Shown in pieces: positions 17,349-24,716 of a stretch of 36,576 nt of DNA (its first letter is position 1; every line of letters begins with the position of its first letter). The stretch comes from an uncultured Opitutales bacterium (GTDB lineage Bacteria; Verrucomicrobiota; Verrucomicrobiia; Opitutales; Intestinicryptomonadaceae), in the NCBI GenBank assembly GCA_900546565.1, contig URDC01000013.1:1-36576 (forward strand), in the 5' to 3' direction. The notes beneath the pieces were generated by a model. It saw nothing but the letters and a program-made list of their open reading frames with translations, searched no databases and was not told the origin of the DNA. The translations under genes and the position numbers were made by a program.

Positions 17349-17717
17349 ATGAAAAAGATTTCAATATTATTACTCGCATCGGCGGCTTTGGCTTTGTGCG
17401 GTTGCGGCTCAAAAGTCGACGAAAACAAAACGCCCGAACAGGCGAAGGCGGAAGCCTCGACAATGGACGCGGCTTCGCTGCAAAAGCAGGTGGACGCGTT
17501 GAAGGCGTTTATGTCGGAAAAACAGGACGAGGCGAAAAAGGTCGCGGATAAAATCGCGCAAATTCCGCTTAAAGAACAGCTCGGCGACAACGCAAAAGCA
17601 TTGCGCGCCGAGGCGTCAAAAATCGGCGATTCGCTCAAAAACGTAGGTTCGCAGCTTTCGGTTTACGCCGAAGAGTTGAAGACCAAGGCAGCCGCCGCAG
17701 TCAATTCGGCAAAATAA
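17349..17717 (+). CDS. Small predicted lipoprotein with coiled-coil
   Basis: The function is not recognised. The 122-residue protein begins MKKISILLLASAALALCGCGS, a lipoprotein-like signal with candidate acylated Cys17 or Cys19. The rest is Ala/Lys/Glu-rich and almost wholly helical (about 40-122), with heptad-like spacing, so a periplasmic coiled coil anchored in a membrane is likely. It lies 28 bases after rng, has an A-rich leader and ends at the shared terminator at 17797-17843. It may be co-transcribed with rng, but no functional link is evident. Confidence 0.75.
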   Translation: MKKISILLLASAALALCGCGSKVDENKTPEQAKAEASTMDAASLQKQVDALKAFMSEKQDEAKKVADKIAQIPLKEQLGDNAKALRAEASKIGDSLKNVGSQLSVYAEELKTKAAAAVNSAK

Positions 17718-17796
17718 CGCAGCGGAACTTTCGTTGCTCTCGTCCAATCCAGCCAAACGTCAACCACGGCGCGGCTTGAACGCCTCGACAATTTTC

Positions 17797-17843
17797 AAAA
17801 ACAACAAGCGGAACACCGAAAGGCGTTCCGTTTTTTGTTGTTT
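17797..17843. terminator. Bidirectional terminator
   Basis: CGGAAC (17809-17814) pairs with GTTCCG (17825-17830), with CC/GG inside closing a GAAA tetraloop. A-rich AAAAACAACAA on the left and TTTTTTGTTGTTT on the right extend the stem and supply U tracts in both directions. It sits between the convergent small lipoprotein (+) and the 207-residue lipoprotein (-) genes. Confidence 0.85.
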
Positions 17844-17851
17844 GGAAATGT

Positions 17852-18475
17852 CTATTCTTCCGAAAATGTTTTTAATAGGCGCAGTGAGATTTCGGCTTTT
17901 TTTGCGATGTCTTTGTCTATTGAAGAACATTGGGTTTTTGCAAGTGTTTCCGCGCAGTTTTTCAGTCGTTTTTTCGGCGGGAGGTTTTTGTCGGTTGATG
18001 TATTGTTTTGGGGTGCTTGGGGATTTTTACGCAGAGCGTAGGTGTGCGAGAGTCTTTCGATTTCGCCGAGCCTGTCGGGGTTTTCTTCCGTAATGTGTAT
18101 TTTCCCGGCACCGCCTTCAATGGGAACGACTTTTTTTGTGAAAAAATCGCTCCGTTTTAATCCGTGTGCGGTCAGGTATTCGTCATTGTTGATTGCCTGT
18201 TTCGCCGAAACAAAATAACCTTCGGCGCAGACGTAAAAAGTCGCACTGTATAGCGAGTAGGTGGAAAAGTTCCCGTTTCTGTCGGTTGTGTCTACGTATT
18301 TTTGATTGAAAACAGGCAGAAATATTGTGTTTTTCTGCCCCAAAACTAGCGCGTTTGCAATCGGTTCGTTTGTGTCGAAATCGACAACTTTAACTCTGTT
18401 GCAAACGCAACCCGAAAAAAGAAAAGATGCAGTAAGGATAAGAATGGAAAACTTGTTTGACCGCACCGTTTTCAT
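17852..18475 (-). CDS. Predicted lipoprotein, unknown function
   Basis: The gene is not recognised. The 207 residues begin with a signal ending in the lipobox-like FSGC (Cys22), so a membrane-anchored lipoprotein is likely. Residues 28-90 (VKVVDFDTNEPIANALV, then DTTDRNGNFSTYS) look like a small beta-sandwich of the carboxypeptidase-regulatory or transthyretin-like type, seen as an accessory fold in surface proteins. The C-terminal third is Lys/Asn/Pro-rich and probably unstructured. By eye, GC (about 40-45%) is lower than in its neighbours, which could reflect recent acquisition or relaxed selection. It lies 8 bases after the 70-residue gene and shares the terminator at 17797-17843. Confidence 0.7.
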   Translation of the reverse strand: MKTVRSNKFSILILTASFLFSGCVCNRVKVVDFDTNEPIANALVLGQKNTIFLPVFNQKYVDTTDRNGNFSTYSLYSATFYVCAEGYFVSAKQAINNDEYLTAHGLKRSDFFTKKVVPIEGGAGKIHITEENPDRLGEIERLSHTYALRKNPQAPQNNTSTDKNLPPKKRLKNCAETLAKTQCSSIDKDIAKKAEISLRLLKTFSEE

Positions 18476-18483
18476 TCAATCTT

Positions 18484-18696
18484 TTAATCTTTCTTGGCGT
18501 TGAGTTTTTCGAGGGTTTCGAGGTGTTCGCCCTCGGCGAGGATTTCTTTGACGACTTTTTTGCAGTCGGGGTCGCCGTTAAGGGCGAGCTCTGTGAGCTT
18601 TTGCAATATGTAAAACCCCTTGACTTTTCCCTCCAATTTTAGTGTCTTCCCAAGTTCCATAATGTCGTCGAAATTTTTGGGTTCTTTTATTTCCAT
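18484..18696 (-). CDS. Small helical protein, unknown function
   Basis: This is a hypothetical protein of 70 residues from the ATG at 18696; a TTG two codons upstream is less likely. The sequence (FDDIMELGKTLKLEGKVKGF, then ILQKLTELALNGDPDCKK) is charged and predicted to be mostly alpha-helical, without signal peptide or membrane segment. One Cys is present. It lies 8 bases upstream of the lipoprotein gene, so the two may be co-transcribed, and 118 bases downstream of the pseudouridine synthase gene. I cannot assign a family. Confidence 0.55.
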   Translation of the reverse strand: MEIKEPKNFDDIMELGKTLKLEGKVKGFYILQKLTELALNGDPDCKKVVKEILAEGEHLETLEKLNAKKD

Positions 18697-18820
18697 AATC
18701 AATTATCGTATTTTATGATTGCGGAAAGTAAAGATTTTTTATCGGGCTTTATGATGTTGCGTGATTTTTTGTGGTTGCAAATTATTGCGGCACGGCGGAG
18801 TTCCGCGGTCGGGCGGCGCA

Positions 18821-19636
18821 TTATCTGAATTTTTCGGGAAGCTCGATTTTGCGCGATTCGAGGAAGTCGGCAAAGTCCCTTTTTATAGGGGCTGTGAACA
18901 CCATATTCGGTATGACTTTTGAAAAATCCATTTGGTAGGCGTGCAATGCCTGACGGCGCATTTGCAGGATTTTTAGCATTTCGTCGGTCACGCCATTATC
19001 GATGAATTCGAGGTAGAGGCGTTCGTCCGCGCCGTAGATTTTGTCGCCTACAACGCTGTGCCCAATCCACTGCGCGTGGGCTCTTATTTGGTGTTTGCGC
19101 CCCGTCAGAATTTTGACCCCGACGAGTGTCGCGGGCGGAAAATTCGGGTTTTGCGATTTTGCAAGCGGCGTAAATACGGTGAACGCCTTTCGGGCGGAAA
19201 GTTTTTCGACGGCGCAGCGCGTCTTGATTACGACGGGCGATTTTTTGTCGTCGCAAAGCGGCTGCGAGACTGTGTATTCGGCGTCGACTTCGCCCTCCAA
19301 AATCGCGAGGTATGTTTTCCCGACGAGCGTTTTGTCGTTCATCGCCTTTTGGGCCATGGAGGCTGTCTGTTTGTTTTTCGCGAGCACGACTACGCCGCTT
19401 GTTTCGCGGTCGAGGCGGTTTACGAGGTGCAGCAAGTCGGTTTTCAGATACTCCCGCGCCGCGCCCGCGAGGCTCGAATAAGGCCCGTTTTTGGACGGGT
19501 GGCAGACCAGCCACCCAGGCTTGTTGAGCGCGAGAAAATTGTCGTCTTCGTAGATTATCCATGAGGGAAACTCGGCGGGGTCTACGAGCGCGGCGGTTTC
19601 GCCGAAGTCTTCGGGGTTGATTTTGTTCGTCGACAT
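18821..19636 (-). CDS. RluA-family pseudouridine synthase
   Basis: These enzymes isomerise uridine to pseudouridine in rRNA or tRNA. The 271 residues form only the catalytic domain (IIYEDDNFLALNKPGWLVCHPS, 27-49). There is no N-terminal S4 RNA-binding domain, as in RluA or TruC-type members. The catalytic Asp76 lies in NRLDRETSG; most relatives have His before RLD, here it is Asn. TGRKHQIRAHAQWIGHSVVGD is the second conserved block. The target base cannot be told. It lies 13 bases downstream of menG and is probably in one minus-strand operon with menG and the ClpX-like gene. Confidence 0.9.
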   Translation of the reverse strand: MSTNKINPEDFGETAALVDPAEFPSWIIYEDDNFLALNKPGWLVCHPSKNGPYSSLAGAAREYLKTDLLHLVNRLDRETSGVVVLAKNKQTASMAQKAMNDKTLVGKTYLAILEGEVDAEYTVSQPLCDDKKSPVVIKTRCAVEKLSARKAFTVFTPLAKSQNPNFPPATLVGVKILTGRKHQIRAHAQWIGHSVVGDKIYGADERLYLEFIDNGVTDEMLKILQMRRQALHAYQMDFSKVIPNMVFTAPIKRDFADFLESRKIELPEKFR

Positions 19637-19649
19637 TTTGTGATAAAAA

Positions 19650-20399
19650 TTATTGTTTTATGCCAGTGGTTAACGCCACGAGTCCGCAGCCGAATTTGCG
19701 CGTTTCTACATTCCCGAAGCCCGCTTGGCGGAACATATTTTCGACTTCTTCGGGAAAGGGGTAGGCGAGCGTCGTGTTTGCCAGATACTCGTAATCCGCC
19801 TTGTTTCCGCCGAAGACAGCGGCGATGTTCGGGACAATTCTGCCCATAAAAAAGTGCTGCGCCGCGCCGAAAAACCCGCGTGCGCGCGAAACCTCCAAGA
19901 CGGCGAGTTTGCCGCCGCGTTTGAGGACTGTGTTTATTTGTTCGAGGCACTTTTCGCGGTTTTGGAAATTTCGGAAGCCGAAGGAAATCGTGGCGGCGTC
20001 GAACGTTTCGGGCGCGAAGGGCAGGGCGAGGCAGTCGGCGCGTTGCGTTGTTATGCGCCCCGCTATTTGCGCAGGCTGTCTTGCGATTTTCGCGCGGGCG
20101 ACTTCGAGCATTTCGGGGCAGAAGTCGGCGGCGGTTATTTCGGCGGAAGCGTCTTTTTTTGCGAGCGCAAGGGCGACGTCGCCGCTTCCGCAGGCGATGT
20201 CGAGAATTTTCTTAGTCCGCGCCGTCTGCGGCGTTTCGGCGGCGTTCGGAGTTTGCGAAAGCGCGGAATCGGCGAGGGCGTTGCGCCAGAGCACGTCGAG
20301 CCCGAAGCACATTGCGCGGTTTATCTTGTCGTAGTTTTTTGCGACTTCGGCGAACATCGTTTTGACTTCCTCTGGGTCGCGTTTTTCGAAATCCGCCAT
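19650..20399 (-). CDS. menG: Demethylmenaquinone methyltransferase
   Basis: This is a UbiE/MenG-type class I methyltransferase that methylates demethylmenaquinone (and, in some bacteria, a ubiquinone precursor). In 249 residues it shows the family opening VKTMFAEVAKNYDKINRAMCFGLD (12-35) with WRN, the SAM-binding motif I DIACGSGD (67-74), ITAADFCPEMLEVA, and ATISFGFRNFQNREKCLEQ, a characteristic UbiE signature. A menaquinone role is assumed from the suggested lineage. A GGAG ribosome binding site precedes the ATG. Only 3 bases separate it from the ClpX-like gene upstream, so they are probably co-transcribed. Confidence 0.93.
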   Translation of the reverse strand: MADFEKRDPEEVKTMFAEVAKNYDKINRAMCFGLDVLWRNALADSALSQTPNAAETPQTARTKKILDIACGSGDVALALAKKDASAEITAADFCPEMLEVARAKIARQPAQIAGRITTQRADCLALPFAPETFDAATISFGFRNFQNREKCLEQINTVLKRGGKLAVLEVSRARGFFGAAQHFFMGRIVPNIAAVFGGNKADYEYLANTTLAYPFPEEVENMFRQAGFGNVETRKFGCGLVALTTGIKQ

Positions 20400-20402
20400 T
20401 TG

Positions 20403-22007
20403 CTATTCTCCGCTTTTTTTGAAGGATTCCACTATTATCTTCGACAGGTATTCGTCGGGGCTCTCGACGGCTTCCGGCGGCAGAACCCAATGGGTTTCGG
20501 CGGTATTGCGGGCGACAATCGCCAAGCCGTGCCCGTAATCTTTGAAGAGTTCGGAGCAGATTGTAACCGCGCTTTTGTCGGTGTCGATTGCCTTTTGGAC
20601 GATTGCGTTTTGCGCGTCAGGGTCGAAGCCGATTGAAAAGCCCGTCCGTTTTTTAAAGTCCTTTTCGAACTTCGCGATGTCCGAAAGCACGCTTTCGCGA
20701 ACCAAGTCGGAGTTGTCCAAGAGCAGTTTTGTAAGGCGCTGCTTGGGCTCGGCGACGGTTGAGGTGTCGAGCTCGAAGTGTTTTATGCCCGAAGATGGCA
20801 GCTCGAATTTGAAGTCGCGCAGGGTGCGTTCGAGAACCGTCATCAGTCCGCGCGCGCCCGTCTTTTCGCGGATTGCGAGGGCGGCGATTTCGTTTACCGC
20901 CTCGGGTGTGATGTCGAATTCTATTCCGTAGCCCGCGAAATCGTCCCTATACTGCTTTAAAATCGAGCCTTCCGACGACTGCAAAATGTCCGCCAAGTCC
21001 GCCGCTTTGAGCGCTTCGCAGGCGACGCGCACGGGCAGGCGGCCGATGAATTCGGCTTCGAACCCGTATTTGATGAAGTCTTCGGTCTCGGCGTATTTGA
21101 GGTATTCCGACGGTTCGAGGTCGGCGTTTTCATATGAGTCGAAGGAAAAGCCTATGCGGTTTTTGTTCATTCGTTTTGCGATGTTTTCGCCGAGTTTGTC
21201 GAACGCGCCGCTTACGATGAAGAGTATATGGCGCGTGTTGATTACGCGCTTGCGCTTCTTGCGCGACATTGCAAGGCGCATCTGCCCCATCATATCCTGA
21301 GGGGCGACGACGTTGACGTTGGACTCCTCCATAAGTTTGAGCAGGTTTATTTGCACGCCGCGCCCCGAAACGTCCTTGCCTCCGAAGTCTCCCTTGCCCG
21401 CGATTTTGTCGATTTCGTCGATGTAGACTATGCCGTATTGGGCGACGTCGACATCGCCGTCGGCGGCTTTTACAAGGTCGCGCACAACGTCTTCGACATC
21501 GCCGCCGACGTAGCCCGTTTCGGAAAATTTGGTGGCGTCCGCCTTGACGAAAGGCACGCCGATTAGCTTTGCGGCGGTGCGCATAAGATAGGTTTTGCCG
21601 ACGCCCGTCGGCCCGAGAATTATGATGTTTTGCTTGCCGTATTCGGCGTCGTGAAGCTCGGGGTGTTCGAGGCAGCGGCGGACGTGGTTGTAGTGGTCGC
21701 AAATTGCGACGGAAAGCACCTTTTTTGCTTCGTCCTGTTTGACGACGAAGCGGTTGAGATAGTCGCGGATTTCGCGCGGCTTCATCGAAAAGTTGCGGAT
21801 TTTTTGCAGGATATTTTCGGACTTTTCATCCGCGTCGTCCGCGTCGTCGTCCGCGCCCTCGGGCATTGGCGGCGGCCCGAACTGCGGGGCGAACTCGAAC
21901 TTGACGTTCTTTTCGCCCACGAGCTTTTCGAGCTGCTTTTTGAGGTCTTCAAGCGGGTTTTTTTGCTCGTTGTTCTTTTCGGAATCGTTGTTTTTGTTGT
22001 CGTCCAT
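20403..22007 (-). CDS. ClpX-like AAA+ unfoldase lacking the zinc domain
   Basis: This is an AAA+ protein of the ClpX/HslU group, 534 residues. The N-terminal ClpX zinc-binding domain is absent; instead there is a Lys/Glu/Asn stretch and an acidic Asp-rich linker (about 50-65). The ATPase core has Walker A GPTGVGKT (132-139), pore loop GYVG (166-169 within SETGYVGGDVED), Walker B IVYIDEID (193-200) and sensor-2 GARG (384-387). An IGF motif (285-287, NRIGFSF) lies where ClpX carries its ClpP-docking loop. A C-terminal extension of about 110 residues (425-534), containing a small domain around ICSELFKDYGHGL, goes beyond normal ClpX. No clpP is adjacent. It is likely to unfold proteins, but partner and substrates are unknown. 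It heads the minus-strand operon with menG. Confidence 0.85.
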   Translation of the reverse strand: MDDNKNNDSEKNNEQKNPLEDLKKQLEKLVGEKNVKFEFAPQFGPPPMPEGADDDADDADEKSENILQKIRNFSMKPREIRDYLNRFVVKQDEAKKVLSVAICDHYNHVRRCLEHPELHDAEYGKQNIIILGPTGVGKTYLMRTAAKLIGVPFVKADATKFSETGYVGGDVEDVVRDLVKAADGDVDVAQYGIVYIDEIDKIAGKGDFGGKDVSGRGVQINLLKLMEESNVNVVAPQDMMGQMRLAMSRKKRKRVINTRHILFIVSGAFDKLGENIAKRMNKNRIGFSFDSYENADLEPSEYLKYAETEDFIKYGFEAEFIGRLPVRVACEALKAADLADILQSSEGSILKQYRDDFAGYGIEFDITPEAVNEIAALAIREKTGARGLMTVLERTLRDFKFELPSSGIKHFELDTSTVAEPKQRLTKLLLDNSDLVRESVLSDIAKFEKDFKKRTGFSIGFDPDAQNAIVQKAIDTDKSAVTICSELFKDYGHGLAIVARNTAETHWVLPPEAVESPDEYLSKIIVESFKKSGE

Positions 22008-22120
22008 ATACTATGTTTTGACTGTTTGCCGCGGCGCAAGTGCCGAAAAATTTTTGCCGTTTTTAGAGATTGCAGGTGCGAAAAATAAAAGCCAGCTTTT
22101 TTATTTCGTATTTTTTATTG

Positions 22121-22149
22121 TTGACTTTACTTGGTTGCGGATAAATAAA
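22121..22149 (+). promoter_or_regulatory. Candidate promoter upstream of the IHF-like gene
   Basis: TTGACT (22121-22126) is followed 15-17 bases later by TAAATA/AATAAA (22142-22149). This lies in the A/T-rich divergent region between the ClpX-like gene and the IHF-like gene. The assignment rests only on partial sigma-70 resemblance. Confidence 0.28.
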
Positions 22150-22256
22150 AGGCAAATATTATTCAGACTAAAATGCATGTGTATTCGGCGTTTTGGTTTT
22201 TAATCCCGAAAATTTTACGGAACATTTCCGAATTTTAACAATCAGATATAACTCAG

Positions 22257-22610
22257 ATGCAAAACCTAACAAAAAGAGAAATAATCCAGAAAATTTACAA
22301 CGACAAGGACGAATGCCGCAGGGGGTCGATTCTTCAAAACGATGTCAAAGACATCGTCCAGAGAACGCTCGATATTATGACGGAATCTCTTGCGCAGGGC
22401 AGAAATATCGAGTTGCGCAAATTCGGCGTTTTAGAAGTCCAAGTGCGCAAGCCGCGCGTTGGCCGCAATCCGACCCAGCCCGAACAGGATGTCGTCATTC
22501 CCAAGCGTGCCATTGTGAAGTTCAAGGCGGGCAAAGAGCTTAAAGCGTTGCTTAAAGACCTCGACCTGAGCCTTGTCGAAGAAAGCAAAGCCGCGCGCGC
22601 CAGAAAATAG
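22257..22610 (+). CDS. HU/IHF-family DNA-bending protein
   Basis: This 117-residue DNA-binding protein belongs to the HU/IHF family, whose dimers bend DNA through two beta-arms tipped with intercalating Pro. The core motif IELRKFGVLEVQVRKPRVGRNP (51-72, quoted in part) carries the RNP tip (70-72), followed by IPKRAIVKFKAGKELK. The chain is longer than HU (about 90) by a variable insert near residues 15-27 and a basic C-terminal tail. IHF-like versus HU-like cannot be settled, but the RNP-TQPEQ arm is closer to IHF-type sequences. It has its own A/T-rich upstream region; hisS follows after 48 bases. Confidence 0.92.
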   Translation: MQNLTKREIIQKIYNDKDECRRGSILQNDVKDIVQRTLDIMTESLAQGRNIELRKFGVLEVQVRKPRVGRNPTQPEQDVVIPKRAIVKFKAGKELKALLKDLDLSLVEESKAARARK

Positions 22611-22658
22611 GCTGCGGGCGTTTTTTGCCGACGTTATTTTTTTACGGGACAGGTCGAT

Positions 22659-23972
22659 ATGCCGTCGTTTAAGACTTTGCCGGGGTTCAGGGAGTTTTAT
22701 CCCGGGGATTTTGCCGCAAAAAACGCGCTTTTTGCGGGTTGGCGGAAGTCTGCGCGCGGTTTCGGATTTTCGGAATTCGAGCCTCCCGTGTTGGAGCAGT
22801 TAGACCTCTTCACCGAAAAAAGCGGGGAGGAGATAAAGTCGCAGCTCTTCGAATTTGTCGACAAGGGCGGCAGGGCGGTTTCGTTGCGCCCCGAAATGAC
22901 GCCGTCGTTGGCGCGGATGGTGGGAGCGAAGGCATCGGGCATACGTCGTCCTGTGAAGTGGTTCGCCATCGGCGAAAACTACCGCTACGAACGCCAGCAA
23001 AAGGGGCGCCTGCGTGCGTTCTACCAATACAATGCGGACATTTTGGGCGAGGCTTCGATTAACGCCGATGCTGAGGTGATTTCGCTTTTGATTGAGTCGC
23101 TGCGCGTTTTCGGCTTGGACGAATCGCAATTCAGGCTGCGCTTGGGCGACAGAACGCTGTGGGTGCTTTTTTTGGAGCATATGGGCGTGGACGAGCCGCG
23201 CTTGGTTGCGGTGTTGTCGGTTATCGACAAGCTCGAAAAGGTCTCGCCCGAGGCGTTGCTTGAAATGATGGCGGAGGCATTGCGCGGTTCGGCGGTTTCG
23301 GCGGCGGATTTGATTGATAAAATAGGTTCGCTTGTCTCTTTGCGCTCGATTGACGCGCTCGAAAAATTTCTGCGCGAAACCTGCGGCGAGAGCGAAAAAA
23401 TTTCGGCGCGGATTTCCGATTGGCGCGCGCTTATGCAGTTGCTCGAAAGCTTGGGAACCGCGAAGTTTGTCTCGCCCGATATGGGCATTGTGCGCGGTTT
23501 GGCGTATTACACTGGGTTCGTCTTCGAGGCGTTTCAGACCGTCGGCTCGGGCAGGGCTTTGGCGGGCGGCGGCAGATACGACAATCTTGTCGCAAAGTTG
23601 GGGTATCAGGATATGCCTGCGGTCGGGTTCGGTATGGGCGATGTCACGGTGTCGGACTTGCTCGAACTTGTCGGCAAAATGCCGCGCGAGGATTTTGCCC
23701 CTCAGGTGTATGTTGTTGTCGGCTCGGAAACGGTCAGACCGCAGGCTTTGCAAGTCGCAAAAGCTTTGCGCGACGCCGGCATGCGCGTAGACTACGCGTT
23801 GAAGGCGTCCGGTTTCGGCAAACAGTTCAAGCAGGCGGACGCCGTAGGGGCGCAGTTTGCGGTCGTCGTGGGCGAAGACGAAGCTCAAAAGGGCGTCGCT
23901 AAAATCAAGAATTTGAAAACCGCCGAAGAGCGCGAAGTCGCAATCGACGCCGTTGCCGAGGCGTTGCGATAG
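22659..23972 (+). CDS. hisS: Histidine--tRNA ligase
   Basis: This class II synthetase charges tRNA-His. The 437 residues include the motif-1 region (TLPGFREFYPGDFAAKN), RPEMTPSLAR (77-86) and motif 2 GENYRYERQQKGRLRAF (105-121). The HisA signature RGLAYYTG (279-286) replaces the commoner GLDYYT form, and motif 3 is AGGGRYDN (302-309). A C-terminal anticodon-binding domain starts at about 340 (QVYVVVGSE). The HisA motif and anticodon-binding domain favour a true synthetase over the HisZ regulator. It ends at the terminator at 24003-24040. Confidence 0.93.
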   Translation: MPSFKTLPGFREFYPGDFAAKNALFAGWRKSARGFGFSEFEPPVLEQLDLFTEKSGEEIKSQLFEFVDKGGRAVSLRPEMTPSLARMVGAKASGIRRPVKWFAIGENYRYERQQKGRLRAFYQYNADILGEASINADAEVISLLIESLRVFGLDESQFRLRLGDRTLWVLFLEHMGVDEPRLVAVLSVIDKLEKVSPEALLEMMAEALRGSAVSAADLIDKIGSLVSLRSIDALEKFLRETCGESEKISARISDWRALMQLLESLGTAKFVSPDMGIVRGLAYYTGFVFEAFQTVGSGRALAGGGRYDNLVAKLGYQDMPAVGFGMGDVTVSDLLELVGKMPREDFAPQVYVVVGSETVRPQALQVAKALRDAGMRVDYALKASGFGKQFKQADAVGAQFAVVVGEDEAQKGVAKIKNLKTAEEREVAIDAVAEALR

Positions 23973-24002
23973 TTTCGAGTATTCTCTATCGGTTTTTTCC
24001 AG

Positions 24003-24040
24003 AAAAACGCGCTGCGCATGATGTCGGAGCGCGTTTTTTT
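24003..24040 (+). terminator. Rho-independent terminator after hisS
   Basis: AAAAACGCGCT (24003-24013) pairs with AGCGCGTTTTT (24028-24038), followed by a T run to 24040. It lies about 30 bases past the hisS stop and would also work partly in the other direction. Confidence 0.85.
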
Positions 24041-24187
24041 GCCTTCGCGGGAGGACTTTTGGGGTTGCGGAGATTTAGGCGTTATGCCGTCGGATACGCT
24101 CAAACGCAGTATGTGTTGGATTTTTTTAATTATACGCGGGCGCAAATAGTTTTCGGCGCATGGCGGCGGCTTTGTTCGCGAAAATTT
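24041..24187. other. Non-coding stretch, part of the 744-base gap
   Basis: Between the hisS terminator and the GH43-like remnant I see no gene, repeat or RNA. The larger gap (23973-24716) contains only the terminator, the pseudogene and a candidate promoter. Confidence 0.4.
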
Positions 24188-24600
24188 TTACGCCGCGCCC
24201 CAGAGAATGCGCAGGGATTTTTTGTCTGTTTCGCAATGCGGAAAGCCGCGCGAACCGTTTTTTTTAATAAGCCTAATTATTGCCGTGCGCTGCGGCGAGA
24301 CGCGCTCTGGTAAATTATGAAAGTGGAATACATACCACATCGTGCCTATGCGGTCGAAGAAGACATCGCCTTGCCCCGAGCCGTTCAGCCCCGTGATTTC
24401 TCGCAAAATAACGGAGAGGGTTGCGGCTTTTTGCATTCGCCATACGACGAATCGGCAAAGGCGACGCCTATGTAATAATCGGGACTGCGATGCAGGCGAT
24501 TATCGCGGATATCGGGATTTTGGGAAGGCGGATTTTGAGCCAATTCATTCGGTAGTTCTTTTCTGCCTTTTTTGACGGCGTCAACCGTAAAAAAAACTTG
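24188..24600 (-). pseudogene. Decayed GH43-like glycoside hydrolase C-terminal remnant
   Basis: The minus strand carries a protein-like sequence split between two frames. Frame one, around 24600-24439, reads RLHRSPDYYIGVAFADSSYG. Frame two, from about 24436 to 24188, reads TGLNGSGQGDVFFDRIGTMW followed by YVFHFHN and VSPQRTAIIRL. Together they resemble the end of GH43 beta-propeller glycosidases (SPDYxVGxAxADSPxG, then GxGHxDVFxDxxGxxWYVFHxH and RxTAI). The frame change is near residue ECKK (about 24430), and everything upstream is missing. No intact start was found. It could be a relic of a larger carbohydrate locus whose survivors may be the isomerase cluster downstream. Family assignment is from memory of motifs, not a search. 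Confidence 0.5.
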
Positions 24601-24627
24601 AAAAGAAGCGCGGGTGTGTGGTAGAAC
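24598..24627 (+). promoter_or_regulatory. Candidate promoter of the isomerase cluster
   Basis: TTGAAA (24598-24603) and TAGAAC (24622-24627) are separated by 18 bases, about 90 bases before the isomerase start. This is a partial sigma-70 match only. Confidence 0.3.
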
Positions 24628-24716
24628 TTTTTGCGAAAACGTATATGCGGCGTCGGTTCGGGACGAATTTCGGCGTCAAAACACACAACCTTACAAAGAA
24701 GAAAGACTAGGAAACT

